From: JAFGFY01 sp964520425
GTDB lineage: Bacteria; Desulfobacterota; DSM-4660; Desulfatiglandales; HGW-15
Assembly (NCBI GenBank): GCA_964520425.1
Contig: CAZFMX010000031.1
Coordinates: 1-33,227, forward strand
Direction: 5' to 3'
DNA: 33,227 nt
Part shown: piece by piece, positions 16,353 to 25,982 of the stretch
Layout: each line of letters opens with the position of its first letter
Numbering within the stretch: position 1 is the first letter of the stretch
The notes under the pieces: generated by a model
What the model saw: only the letters and a program-made list of their open reading frames with translations
Database searches by the model: none
Told to the model about the DNA's origin: nothing
Position numbers and translations under genes: made by a program

Positions 16353-17066
16353 ATGAACAGAATCAAAATATGGGTTTTCGTGATCACTGGCTTCATGCTG
16401 TTATGGGGACAGATAGGCTGGTGTGAAGATCAAGATGATGAAGAAAAGGTCTATGCGGTCCAAAACAAGTTGTTTCACCGCTATCATGAGATTGATTTTT
16501 TGGCAGGTTACGCCGCGGATGACGATTTCTTTCATCTCTATCCCTTAGGGATCGGCTATACATATCATGTGAACGAACATGTGTCATGGGAAGTGGCACG
16601 GGTGCAATATATACTCACTCAAGACAAGGGGCTAAAGGAAACGCTGGAATCAGAATTTGAAGTGCAACCCGATCAATTTTCAGAACCGAAATACATGATC
16701 CACACCCATGCCATGTTTAAGCCTCTATACGGCAAAAGTGCTGTCTTGAATCATAGGATCGTAAACCATGAGGTGTATCTTTTCGCAGGAGGCGGCATAA
16801 CCCACTACGAATGGAACCAGAGCTCGGGTGAAAAAAGAACTGAGTCTGCTTTCTCAGTCAGTCTTGGGGCAGGGATGAGGTTTTTTTTGTCAGAGCATTC
16901 TTGTATTAACGTTGAAATCCGTGACCTGGTCAATTTCAGAGAAAGTGATACGAAGAACAACGTCATGCTTGGCGTTGGTTTCGGGTTAAGATTCAACCTG
17001 GGTGCACGCAGGGTTGAAGAAGATCAGAGCATGAAAAGACTAAAGAGAATCCTAGATGAAGACTAG
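16353..17066 (+). CDS. Outer-membrane beta-barrel protein of the Agl/Glt-like cluster
   Basis: A 237-residue exported protein with a signal peptide (about 1-24, ending at GWC-E or nearby). The mature part is made of alternating amphipathic strands, e.g. EIDFLAGYAA, LYPLGIGYTYHV, VYLFAGGGITHYEW, FSVSLGAGMRFFL and VMLGVGFGLRFNLG, which fit a small barrel of the myxobacterial outer-membrane beta-barrel type (TIGR04565-like). Such barrels occur in Glt/Cgl loci; which Myxococcus protein it corresponds to cannot be said. The ATG at 16353 follows AAGGGG; an in-frame TTG at 16338 is less likely. A run of eight T at about 16881-16888 is present. Its last 11 bases overlap the next gene. Confidence 0.75.
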   Translation: MNRIKIWVFVITGFMLLWGQIGWCEDQDDEEKVYAVQNKLFHRYHEIDFLAGYAADDDFFHLYPLGIGYTYHVNEHVSWEVARVQYILTQDKGLKETLESEFEVQPDQFSEPKYMIHTHAMFKPLYGKSAVLNHRIVNHEVYLFAGGGITHYEWNQSSGEKRTESAFSVSLGAGMRFFLSEHSCINVEIRDLVNFRESDTKNNVMLGVGFGLRFNLGARRVEEDQSMKRLKRILDED

Positions 17067-18615
17067 ATGCCATATAAGTGCCGGGACGGGCGTTTGGGTT
17101 TTGCTCTTTGTTCTGTCGAATATTTTGAGTACAGGATGCATATCCATAAGATGGTCATCTCTATATCCGCGTTTTGTATGGCCGGAAAAAGAAGTAGCCC
17201 TGAATGTTGATGAGGAGAGTGACATGCTCGCAAAGGTTGAGGAAGGCGCCGGACCTCTGTTTCGAAAGGGTTATGAGCATTATATGCGAGAAGAATACAA
17301 AGCAGCCTGTCAAGTCTTGCATGAGTATATGGCTGAGCATACACCGAATGACACAGACTATGAATGGGCGGAATTTTTCTTTGGCTTAGGTCTGAAAAAG
17401 AGAGGCTATTCCCATGCAGCCGTGGACACGTTGACGAATCTGGTCACAAGAAAACCTAACCCTCAAATTGTCAGTTATTCTTTGGAACTATTGGAGCAAA
17501 TCAGTCGCTATAGCCCCTTTGATCGGGATCTAATGATAGATCGAGGTCTTGCCGACCAAAGCTACGACTTTGTTGAAGACGAGATCGCAGACTTTGTTCA
17601 CTATTATCAAGGAGAATATGATTGGGAACATGGTTTGTTCCAATGGGGAGATGAACACTTCAGCAAGATTCAACCCGGCACCTTCTATTATCGGAAATAT
17701 ATCTTCAAGAAAGCGCTTCGAAGCCTGTATGCGGAGGGCGCAGACGAAGCCATTGATCTGTTGAAAAAGGTGATTTTGGAGACCCCGGATGGAGAACCCT
17801 TGAAGGATGATGCGCGAAAGACCCTGGCCCGTCTCTATTATGAAAAAGGAAAATACTCGGAAGCGGACTTTTTATACCAGCAAATCGAGATGAACATTGT
17901 TGAACAGGCACAGAATCTTTTGGAGCGGGCATGGGCTCATTATCAGATGGGAAATCCGGAACGGGCCATGGGACTGCTCTATTCCTTTGAGGCGCCCAGT
18001 TACCGTACCTCATTTACACCGGAGTTCTTCATTCTGAAATCCTTCATCTACAAGGATGTCTGTCACTACAGGTCGGCTATGCGGGTACTGGATCAGTTCA
18101 AGGACCGTTACGGAGAAGCTCTGGAGAATATTTATCATCGTCGACCCCCCCAGGATAATTCGGCAATGCTGCTGGTGATTTTGAACAAACCCAAAGTTAA
18201 GCGCCTATGGCGGTTCTTGAATCTGTTGGATAGGGAACAGGCTCTTTGTGATGAAAGAGAAGATGAAGAATTGAAGACCTATCTAGACGAGCTATATAGC
18301 CTAAAGCGGGATCAGGTGGAGATGAAGTTCAGAATTCTGGTCAATGATGAGTATGAAAAGATGGCCGACTCCATGCTGCGCTTCGAAGAAGAAGCCCATT
18401 TGATGGAATACGAAATCGGCCTGGATATGTACCAGCGTGTTCAGGGTTACCATTATTCAGAAGATCAGTACGAGCAAAACAGCGAAGATTCCCGAAAAGG
18501 AAAGGCGATATATAAATTTCAGGGTGAGTTTTGGAATGATGAACTGGATGACTATGAAGTCAATCTGGTCAACAAGTGTGAAGGGGCAGAAGAATGGGAC
18601 ATATTTTTCAAATAA
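17056..18615 (+). CDS. TPR lipoprotein, GltE-like
   Basis: A 519-residue lipoprotein with lipobox LSTGC (Cys28). The mature protein is helical with TPR-type repeats (about 70-340), including the ARKTLARLYYEKGKYSEADFLYQQI unit and ERAWAHYQMGNPERAMGLLY, then a Glu/Asp-rich helical C-terminus. Length, lipoprotein anchor and the place directly ahead of a giant TPR protein match GltE, the periplasmic TPR lipoprotein of the Myxococcus gliding complex. It likely forms part of the periplasmic scaffold under the outer membrane. The start overlaps the barrel gene by 11 bases without a strong ribosome site, so translation is probably coupled. The assignment rests on architecture and context. Confidence 0.75.
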   Translation: MKTRCHISAGTGVWVLLFVLSNILSTGCISIRWSSLYPRFVWPEKEVALNVDEESDMLAKVEEGAGPLFRKGYEHYMREEYKAACQVLHEYMAEHTPNDTDYEWAEFFFGLGLKKRGYSHAAVDTLTNLVTRKPNPQIVSYSLELLEQISRYSPFDRDLMIDRGLADQSYDFVEDEIADFVHYYQGEYDWEHGLFQWGDEHFSKIQPGTFYYRKYIFKKALRSLYAEGADEAIDLLKKVILETPDGEPLKDDARKTLARLYYEKGKYSEADFLYQQIEMNIVEQAQNLLERAWAHYQMGNPERAMGLLYSFEAPSYRTSFTPEFFILKSFIYKDVCHYRSAMRVLDQFKDRYGEALENIYHRRPPQDNSAMLLVILNKPKVKRLWRFLNLLDREQALCDEREDEELKTYLDELYSLKRDQVEMKFRILVNDEYEKMADSMLRFEEEAHLMEYEIGLDMYQRVQGYHYSEDQYEQNSEDSRKGKAIYKFQGEFWNDELDDYEVNLVNKCEGAEEWDIFFK

Positions 18616-21600
18616 GAAGTCATATACGCATATATTTGATCCTAGTCTATGCTCTTTTGATATGGCTGGCTCCGGCCCGGGATACTTGGGCTTCGGTTCA
18701 GTATCTCTATGAAAAGAAGGATGGAGCAGAAGAAAAGAAGCAATATGTGGTCAAGATGGAGCAAGATATAGAGAAATGTGAGATGGCGATTACCAATACC
18801 AAAACTCTGATCACGAGATCAAAAAATCGTCCATACTTGCCTGAGATCTATTTGAGATTGGCAGAACTATATATAGAAAAATCCAGGCTTGTTTATTTTT
18901 TGAGAAGAAGCCAGCAAGAAGAGGAGGGGGAACGTGCCCTCGATCAGTATGAATCCAACATGCTCAAACAGCAGGCCTTAGAGGTATACAAACGAATCCT
19001 GACGGAGTATCCGAACTTTGAGTATACCGATAAAGTGCGATTTTTCATGGCTCACGAATATAGAGAGTTGGGTCAGATCAAAGAAATGCTCCAGGAGTAT
19101 GAGGCGATTATCGCCCAATATCCGAACAGTCAATACGCCCCTGAAGCCCATCTGCTGCTCGGAGACTATTATTTCACTCATAAACAGGACATAGAACAAT
19201 CAAGACTTCACTATGAAGCCGTGCTCAAATATCCACAAAGTCCGGCTGTTTCGGCTGCCAGATATAAGCTGGCCTGGTGTGAAATCAATCTTGTCAATTA
19301 TGAAGGAGCGATCAAGCTTTTTGAAGAATCAGTAACCAGTTCTCAGACACAAAAAGAGCTCGACATTGATACATACCGCCGTGTCGATGTCCGTTTGGAA
19401 TCCTTGACAGACATGGCCTATTGCTATCCGGAGGTCTACAAGAAGGCCACACCTGAACAAGCGTTGGCCTATTTTAAACAGTATTCCTGGTCACGGCCGG
19501 TTTATACAACTGTATTGGAGAAGTTGGCCTATCGGTATTATGTGAAAAAGCTGTGGACGATGGCTGCTGCGATCTACCGGGAACTGGCCAAGATTCGCCA
19601 AGATCCGGAGAAGCTGCTTGAATATGCAAAAAACATCTTCGAAAGCGCTCAAGCGATTGGAAGCTATGAACATGCAGAAGAAGATGTGGGTATCATTATT
19701 CGAGCCCTTGAGAGACAGAGGTATTCCGTACATGTGGCGGAAGAGGACAAGACCAAACTGATAAGTGATTTTGAAATCTACGCGCGAGATCTCATTACCC
19801 ATCTTCACGCCAAGGCAAGAGAAAGCAATTCTACAAGGGATTTCTTGATTGCTTCGAACGCCTACAAACAGTATCTGCAATTCTTTGACGAGAGTCCCTC
19901 ACATGAAGAAATGTCCATTAACTATGCTGAGGCGCTTTTTTCTGCCAATCGATATATGGATGCCGCGAAACAATACGAAAAGGTGACACCACCTGCCACT
20001 GTCAACAACAAACAGCGTAAGGAAATGCTCTACAGTGCAGTGGTATCCTACTATCAAGCCTTGAAAAGCAAGGATGAACTCAACTTTTATCAGGCAGCCT
20101 ATGCTCGCGACGGACTACAGACTACGGGAAGAACCTATGCGAATGAATATCCCGACTCAGCACAGACGCCCGATGTGCTTTTCAATGTAGCATGGGTCTC
20201 TTACGATGCGGGCCATTACATGAAAGCAATCGCCGATTTCTCCAGCTTTGTCGATCGCTACACTGATCATCAAACGGCCAAGGCTGCTGTTCACTTTGTC
20301 TTGGACGCCTACCATCAGTTGGAGGACTATGACGGGTTGATCAGCTATGGGCAATCCGTTTTAGGTAACAACCGAATCCAGGACAATAACCTTAGGGCTG
20401 AGGTCGCCCAGATCGTCCGAAGTGCCGAGTCCAAAGTCGTGTCCAACATTACCATGGCCGCATTGGACGACTGGGATACCGCGCGGCAGGACTTGATGCA
20501 GGTTGTGGATCAGGGGGGGAGCAAAATGGGCGAAGAGGCCCTAAATGCCTTGATTCTATCCAGTAAGGATCAGAAGGATTTGCAGACCCTATACGATGCC
20601 GGCGACAGACTGGTTAGGGGTTATCCGGAATCACCCAATTTGAAGGAAACCTTGGGCATTTTGATCGATACCTCTATTAATATCGGTCAGTTCAGATTAC
20701 TGGCTGATTATCTGGAGCAGTTTGTCGAGCAATATCCAAAGGATGAGAATAGTGTTGATTTCCTTTCACAGGCTGCCCAAATCCGTGAAGGCCTGGGGCA
20801 ATATGAGAAAGCCAATAAGAACTATGAACGCCTGCTGGCACAGGGTTCAATCAAACAGAAGGAACTGGATAACGTCGTGTTTGCCATGGTGGATAACGCT
20901 CTAGAACGCGGGAATAACCATGCGGCACTGTCTATCCTTGACACCTATCAGAGCCGGATCTCCTCTTCAAGGAAAGTGAGGGTATACGCGCAAATGGCTG
21001 TGCTGAACCTGCAGACAGACCGACGTGCACAGTGGGAGAAATTCGGGAAAACGGCTCAACAGGCCTACAAACCACAGCTTGGTGCGGATGATCCGGTGTT
21101 GCTGGATCTGATGGCGGAGATCGCATACAACCATGTGTACAGCAACAGCGGCCCTTATTATGATCTTCAACTCAAGGAGAGCATTGACAACAAGATTGTT
21201 GAACAAAAGACAAAAATGCTTGAAACACTGGAGGATGGCTATCAGAAAGTCATAGCCTATAAATCACCCGCTTGGGCGTTGAAGGCCTGTTTCCGTGCAG
21301 GTGAGATCAACCGTGAATTTGCCGACTTCCTGGTCAACTCACCGGTTCCAGCGGATTTGAGTGTGGCCGAAGAACAGGAATACCGAAAACTGATTGGGGA
21401 AAGGGCTCAGGCCTATCGGGATAAAGCGGCTCAATATTTGAAAACCTGCGTTGAAATGGGACAAAAATGGGAGATATGTGATCCCAGGCTGGCCGGCTAT
21501 TTCAATCCGGCAGAAAATCCTCAGGGCCGGGAAAACCAGTTTTCAAGCCTTTCCGGTGGACAAGCCAGTTCTGAAATCGTAGCCCAAGGTCTTTGTGATC

Positions 21601-22031
21601 AGGCTTTAGCCGGTCTCTATGAGGGATTGCTCAAAACGCCGGAAGACCATCATCTACAGCTTGCGCTGGCGGAAGGCTATTTGCAGCAGGGTGATTTCAG
21701 GCAGGCTTCTTTGATTGCGAAAAATGTCTTGCCCAAACTATCAACAGATCAGGGACAGCTCAAGGCCCGCTTATTGAATATACTGGGATTGGCACACCTG
21801 TCTTGCGGACATGACTCTTTGGCAAAAGAGAGCTTTAGAAGAGCGCTGGATGCGGATGAAAGGTTGGATGAGGCCCGCGTCAACTTGGCCGAGATCTATC
21901 GACACTACGGCCATTACGAAAAAGCAGCTGCACTGATGAAGAATAGGTCCATAAGGAATGCCGATACAGAGGGAGCTTATCCGAGTATAGGAGTCAGTAA
22001 CAATGAATATGCCGGACAACAGACCAGGTAA
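18594..22031 (+). CDS. Large periplasmic TPR protein, GltD-like
   Basis: A 1145-residue exported protein made of TPR repeats. A signal peptide (about 1-33, ending near TWA-S) precedes repeats such as ALEVYKRILTEYPNFEYTDKVRF, EMLQEYEAIIAQYPNSQYAPEAHLLLGDYY (about 125-185) and, near the C-terminus, LLNILGLAHLSCGHDSLAKESFRRAL (about 1060-1100). The spacing (about 36 residues) and the YP-N/S-turns are of the YbgF/BamD-like kind. It has no TM helix after the signal, so it should sit in the periplasm as a scaffold. Size and position after the GltE-like gene match GltD of Myxococcus. The ATG at 18594 follows AAGGGG and lies inside the previous gene (22-base overlap). Confidence 0.75.
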   Translation: MGHIFQIRSHIRIYLILVYALLIWLAPARDTWASVQYLYEKKDGAEEKKQYVVKMEQDIEKCEMAITNTKTLITRSKNRPYLPEIYLRLAELYIEKSRLVYFLRRSQQEEEGERALDQYESNMLKQQALEVYKRILTEYPNFEYTDKVRFFMAHEYRELGQIKEMLQEYEAIIAQYPNSQYAPEAHLLLGDYYFTHKQDIEQSRLHYEAVLKYPQSPAVSAARYKLAWCEINLVNYEGAIKLFEESVTSSQTQKELDIDTYRRVDVRLESLTDMAYCYPEVYKKATPEQALAYFKQYSWSRPVYTTVLEKLAYRYYVKKLWTMAAAIYRELAKIRQDPEKLLEYAKNIFESAQAIGSYEHAEEDVGIIIRALERQRYSVHVAEEDKTKLISDFEIYARDLITHLHAKARESNSTRDFLIASNAYKQYLQFFDESPSHEEMSINYAEALFSANRYMDAAKQYEKVTPPATVNNKQRKEMLYSAVVSYYQALKSKDELNFYQAAYARDGLQTTGRTYANEYPDSAQTPDVLFNVAWVSYDAGHYMKAIADFSSFVDRYTDHQTAKAAVHFVLDAYHQLEDYDGLISYGQSVLGNNRIQDNNLRAEVAQIVRSAESKVVSNITMAALDDWDTARQDLMQVVDQGGSKMGEEALNALILSSKDQKDLQTLYDAGDRLVRGYPESPNLKETLGILIDTSINIGQFRLLADYLEQFVEQYPKDENSVDFLSQAAQIREGLGQYEKANKNYERLLAQGSIKQKELDNVVFAMVDNALERGNNHAALSILDTYQSRISSSRKVRVYAQMAVLNLQTDRRAQWEKFGKTAQQAYKPQLGADDPVLLDLMAEIAYNHVYSNSGPYYDLQLKESIDNKIVEQKTKMLETLEDGYQKVIAYKSPAWALKACFRAGEINREFADFLVNSPVPADLSVAEEQEYRKLIGERAQAYRDKAAQYLKTCVEMGQKWEICDPRLAGYFNPAENPQGRENQFSSLSGGQASSEIVAQGLCDQALAGLYEGLLKTPEDHHLQLALAEGYLQQGDFRQASLIAKNVLPKLSTDQGQLKARLLNILGLAHLSCGHDSLAKESFRRALDADERLDEARVNLAEIYRHYGHYEKAAALMKNRSIRNADTEGAYPSIGVSNNEYAGQQTR

Positions 22032-23451
22032 CATGATGGGCTGGCTGCTCTATATGGTTTTATTCATCAGCGTTGCACTACTTAACGCTTGTGGAGAGCA
22101 TGGAGGCGCTGTCGATGATGAAGAAGATGTCATAGATCCCAATCTATACTGGACCAGTAGCTGGGACAGATTTGATATCATCGCTCTGGAAGGAGACTCG
22201 CCCATTACTCCCAATATCAAGGCCATTACAGATACTCGGGGAGACGTACACATATTCTATTATACGGAAGGAGACCTTTATCAGGGCAATCAAATGCGCT
22301 ATCAGATTCATCATCTGGTGTGGAATCCCGAAACAGATATTTTGATTGGGGAGGAAGAGATTCTCTATACTCAACCACCCGATCCCTACGATCCCGAAGA
22401 CAGCGGCCTCAATAATTGTCTTGTGCTGAGTGTGGCCATGACCACTTACGGCTCGCCTGTGGTGGTCTATCAAGGGGGAGACATTCCGCAGGCAGAAGAT
22501 GGAACCATCTGTAATTTCATCTACCAGGGAGACCTGATGGTCAACATCCCCATCGGAGGGGTCTGGTCCGAATACTTGGGGATTCAAGGGGATGCGAGTT
22601 CAAAAAACCCCTATTTTACAGACGGCTATGTCGGCAATTTTGCCTCAATCGCCTTAGACAGTCGAGATGATATCCATATGTGTTCCCAGCACTACTTTGA
22701 ATACTGTGATTGGACCAGCAGCCACTATCCGGATTTGATGTATGTGAGACGGAGTATGAATCAACTGGGACATTACTCAACGTCCTTGGAAGAGCGGGTG
22801 GACGAATACAATGTCTATGGTGCGGGTGGCGGTATGCAGTCCTCCATGGGCTACTACTGTGAAATCGTACTCGATTCGTCGGACAATCCTATGATCTTTT
22901 ACGTAGGGACACCGATTGCGGATGGTATTGGAGAAGATCGAAGAACGCTACGTAGAGCAGTAAAGATCGGTGGAGAGTGGGTTCCTGAAATCATTGAAGT
23001 CTTGGAAGACTGGAGAGTGGAATGGATCAGCCCGGCCGTTTCGATAAATGGGACGGTGGGTGTTGCGTATTATCTGGAGGATGAAACAGGGATTAACGAC
23101 CACCCGGATCATCTTCGTTATGCACAGCTGCAAAATGATGGGAGTTGGCGCATCGATGTCGTGGACAATACATCCAATTGCGGTAAGTACTGCAGCCTTG
23201 CTTTTGATGGGAATGGCTATCCTGCCATCGGCTACCAGGATATCGAGGCACGGACCGCGAGCTACAGAAAGAACTATGACCTACTATTTGCCCGCTTCGA
23301 CGGTACCAACTGGCAAACGGAAACAGTTGCGACAGCAGGAAATGTCGGTCAGTACAATTCCCTTTGGTTTAATGAGGACGGCATCGCGTATATCTGTACA
23401 TACGACCTCAATGCACAGCAGATTGCTGTTTTTCGGGAGAGAGCAAATTAG
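22003..23451 (+). CDS. Beta-propeller-like lipoprotein of the adhesin module
   Basis: A 482-residue lipoprotein with lipobox LLNAC (Cys30 from this start). The mature protein repeats a strand motif of the form 'SLAFDGNGYPAIGYQD': near residues 66, 212, 285, 343, 396 and 451, each with a D/N-x-x-G/D turn followed by a hydrophobic I/V.YY strand. This is typical of six- to seven-bladed beta-propellers of the BNR/Asp-box type. No catalytic motif was seen, so a binding or structural role at the cell surface is more likely than an enzyme. It overlaps the giant TPR gene by 29 bases, which ties it to the motor cluster. Start choice is uncertain: an in-frame ATG at 22033 would remove the only N-terminal Arg. 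Confidence 0.7.
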   Translation: MNMPDNRPGNMMGWLLYMVLFISVALLNACGEHGGAVDDEEDVIDPNLYWTSSWDRFDIIALEGDSPITPNIKAITDTRGDVHIFYYTEGDLYQGNQMRYQIHHLVWNPETDILIGEEEILYTQPPDPYDPEDSGLNNCLVLSVAMTTYGSPVVVYQGGDIPQAEDGTICNFIYQGDLMVNIPIGGVWSEYLGIQGDASSKNPYFTDGYVGNFASIALDSRDDIHMCSQHYFEYCDWTSSHYPDLMYVRRSMNQLGHYSTSLEERVDEYNVYGAGGGMQSSMGYYCEIVLDSSDNPMIFYVGTPIADGIGEDRRTLRRAVKIGGEWVPEIIEVLEDWRVEWISPAVSINGTVGVAYYLEDETGINDHPDHLRYAQLQNDGSWRIDVVDNTSNCGKYCSLAFDGNGYPAIGYQDIEARTASYRKNYDLLFARFDGTNWQTETVATAGNVGQYNSLWFNEDGIAYICTYDLNAQQIAVFRERAN

Positions 23452-23513
23452 AGAATTGATCGGAACAGGTCTAAGGACCACTAAACAGAACAATATAGGA
23501 TGCGAGGTGCAAC

Positions 23514-24353
23514 ATGAGACCAAGATACGCATTGATTGGAATGATAGCTCTGGTCGGGATATTGGCTGTTTCATGGGATCCCGTTTGGTCGGTAGATTCA
23601 AATGATATATGGGATGAATGTACAGGAGTGGAGTGCGGCGCTCCTCCATCAGGGGGTATCGGGGGCGGAGGTGGAGGCGGAGGGCCTGTGATCATCTCCT
23701 ATGAGTTGGGTCCCTATTTCTACCTCCAGGATGACGAGGATCATGATGGCGCTCATGATATATATGACAATTGTGTGCTAACTCCGAACCTTCAAAGTGA
23801 GAATAGTGACGGCGACAGTTGGGGAGATGCCTGTGATAATTGTCCGCAAACCGCCAATAACGATCAGATAGACACGGACGGAGACGGGCTGGGAGATGCC
23901 TGTGATCCGGATGATGACAACGATTCCATACCGGATGACGGCCAGGGTGGGGTAGGCCCGGACAATTGCCAGTTTGTAACCAATGCAACCCAGATAGATA
24001 CGGATGGAGATGGTATAGGCGACGCCTGTGATGATGATGACGACAATGACGGTATCCCGGATGACAGGGATAATTGCGATCTGGTCTACAACCCGGAACA
24101 GGCAAACAACAATGAGTATACACCTGATGACTATGGTGACGTTTGCGACAACGATTTGGACAACGACGGATATCCTGATTCCGAAGCTTCAGGGGGTTGG
24201 GAGGTAGATCTCTGTCCCCGGGTATATTGCGAATCCAATGATGATTCAGATAACGACGGTGTAGGTGACGCATGCGACAATTGTCCCAGTCTCTACAACC
24301 CGGACCAGACCGATGTGGATCAGAACGGTCGAGGAGATGCGTGTGATGCTTAG
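23514..24353 (+). CDS. Exported thrombospondin type 3 (TSP3) repeat protein
   Basis: A 279-residue exported protein. A signal peptide (about 1-26) is followed by a Cys-containing head (ECTGVECGAPP), a Gly-rich linker (about 46-57) and then TSP3-type calcium repeats to the C-terminus: repeated D-x-D-x-D-G followed by GDACD and N-C. Examples are IDTDGDGLGDACD, IDTDGDGIGDACD and DSDNDGVGDACDNCP. TSP3 repeats bind many Ca2+ ions and become rigid, so this is probably a calcium-dependent surface stalk. There is no lipobox or sorting signal beyond the signal peptide. It starts after a 62-base gap and ends overlapping the VWA gene by eight bases (ATGCTTAG). In myxobacteria, TSP3 repeats occur in surface proteins linked to motility and predation. 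Confidence 0.85.
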   Translation: MRPRYALIGMIALVGILAVSWDPVWSVDSNDIWDECTGVECGAPPSGGIGGGGGGGGPVIISYELGPYFYLQDDEDHDGAHDIYDNCVLTPNLQSENSDGDSWGDACDNCPQTANNDQIDTDGDGLGDACDPDDDNDSIPDDGQGGVGPDNCQFVTNATQIDTDGDGIGDACDDDDDNDGIPDDRDNCDLVYNPEQANNNEYTPDDYGDVCDNDLDNDGYPDSEASGGWEVDLCPRVYCESNDDSDNDGVGDACDNCPSLYNPDQTDVDQNGRGDACDA

Positions 24354-25965
24354 ACGGATGAGAATAATGGTATTATCTTTCATGCTCTTATGGAGTGTCA
24401 GCGCGTGTGATAATAGTCCCGGTCTTGAGAGAATCTCTGTAAGAATACCGGCGACACTAAGTGGGACCTTTTTTACTGAAAGCCCTGATGAACTGATCTT
24501 TCCCATAAAGGTCCTATTTGCCATCGACTGCTCAGGGAGTATGGGTGCGGCAGGTGAAGGTTCCGATCCTTATAACCAAAGGCTTGCCGCGACTTGGGAG
24601 TTTGTCGAACGTTACAACTCTAATCCCAATGTTTCTTTCGAGATCATGCTGTGGAACTCCACGGTCTTTGAAACAACTATAGTAAACGGGTATTCAGGGT
24701 TCACAAAGGACGCGGACGAGATTCAATCCGTTCTAACGAATGTGATTAATACGAGTACAACGGATTATGTCGGAACGATTGAAAGTATCTATCAAGACAT
24801 CTATAGAGATATTTCCAACACAGCTAATCATGACAGCCTTGTTCGCACTAAGTACATTGTCATATTTTTCAGTGATGGTCTGGATAATGTCCCTGACCAT
24901 GATCAGCCACGGACAACTCAGATTTTGAACGCCATCGATGACTTGTATGATATGACGAACGAGTTTGGTGTAGGCAGCTTTAATTTTCACACGTTCCTTT
25001 TGCCCGGTATAAGCATGAGTGAGGAGGATCAGAACGATTGTATTGATCTGATGAGTGATATGGCGGAGCAGGGTCATGGTCAATTCCGCGTCTTTGAGAC
25101 AGCCGACACTATCGATTTTATCAGTATTGTGGATATGAGGTTGACTGCTGAGTATCAAGTCAAATACTTGGTGGCCTATAACTTCAATGTCATCCCCGGC
25201 GTTGATTCGCTCTTCGTCGATAGTGATGGTGACGGTCTTTCTGATGACGAGGAGCTCAATCCTCCAGATTACTGGTTCTACGCGACAGATCCACATGTGG
25301 CAGATACGGATGGTGACGGGTGGAGTGACTATTTTGAATACAAGATCAGTACGCTGGAGACTGTACGCAATCCTACAGTCCCAGATGGTGCTTGTGACGC
25401 ATTGCCGGACGGGACCTATCCTGATTCGGATTATGACGGTCTGAACGATTGTGAAGAGTTTTATAAAGGGACCAATGCCTACCATCCGGATACGGACTAT
25501 GATGGTATTCCGGACTCTGTGGAGTTCTATGCCGGAACAAATCCGCTGGAAAATCAGACCACCATGGATATGGACTTTGATGGGGCCATGGATTGGTTCG
25601 AAGTTCAGAGACACACCAATGTCGGCGCCAACGATCCGATTGTTCGCGAAAGATATGCCTACGAAGTCAGTATTGAAGACCTTGGGTTTGATCCCAATGT
25701 CGTCGTGGATGGTGTTGTAGCCAATGTGCGGCGATATGATTTTACCATTTCCAACATCTCAATCATGGAGACCGGTGGGAGTTTCCTTGACGGTGAAATA
25801 GACCTAGAGCCGGGTGATAACGTTATTCGTCTATTCATCGCCCAGGTCCCGGAAGATATGCCCGATCAAATGCCTGTGTTTCGTATGGCAGAAGTAGTCA
25901 TCAATCACGATGACTCAACCCGCAGTGTCCATTTATATCCTGCGGACTTTCAACTCTTAGAATAG
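24346..25965 (+). CDS. VWA-domain lipoprotein with calcium-binding repeats (CglB/CglD-like adhesin)
   Basis: A 539-residue lipoprotein, lipobox VSAC (Cys21). A von Willebrand factor A domain spans about residues 50-270, with an intact MIDAS: DCSGSM (Asp61, Ser63, Ser65), a Thr in TSTTDY near 138, and Asp in FFSDGLD near 176. After it come five EF-hand/TSP3-like calcium loops, e.g. DSDGDGLSDDEE, DTDGDGWSD, DSDYDGLND, DTDYDGIPD and DMDFDGAMD (about 293-420), and a beta-rich C-terminal domain. MIDAS-bearing VWA domains bind ligands through a divalent metal, as integrins do; in Myxococcus the VWA lipoprotein CglB is the focal-adhesion adhesin. I choose the ATG at 24346 (GAGGAG upstream); a longer frame to 24265 lies in the previous gene. 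Confidence 0.85.
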   Translation: MLRRMRIMVLSFMLLWSVSACDNSPGLERISVRIPATLSGTFFTESPDELIFPIKVLFAIDCSGSMGAAGEGSDPYNQRLAATWEFVERYNSNPNVSFEIMLWNSTVFETTIVNGYSGFTKDADEIQSVLTNVINTSTTDYVGTIESIYQDIYRDISNTANHDSLVRTKYIVIFFSDGLDNVPDHDQPRTTQILNAIDDLYDMTNEFGVGSFNFHTFLLPGISMSEEDQNDCIDLMSDMAEQGHGQFRVFETADTIDFISIVDMRLTAEYQVKYLVAYNFNVIPGVDSLFVDSDGDGLSDDEELNPPDYWFYATDPHVADTDGDGWSDYFEYKISTLETVRNPTVPDGACDALPDGTYPDSDYDGLNDCEEFYKGTNAYHPDTDYDGIPDSVEFYAGTNPLENQTTMDMDFDGAMDWFEVQRHTNVGANDPIVRERYAYEVSIEDLGFDPNVVVDGVVANVRRYDFTISNISIMETGGSFLDGEIDLEPGDNVIRLFIAQVPEDMPDQMPVFRMAEVVINHDDSTRSVHLYPADFQLLE

Positions 25966-25982
25966 AGGGAGAAGATGACGCC

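Noticed and set aside
23692..24273. 193-codon minus-strand frame rich in His, Arg and Pro opposite the TSP3 gene
   Set aside because: It is the antisense reading of the D-x-D-G repeats; the composition is purely a mirror of the repeat codons and no start signal is present.
24733..25614. 293-codon minus-strand frame opposite the VWA gene
   Set aside because: The plus strand encodes a complete VWA domain with intact MIDAS; the antisense frame has Ile/Arg-rich low-information sequence and no ribosome site.
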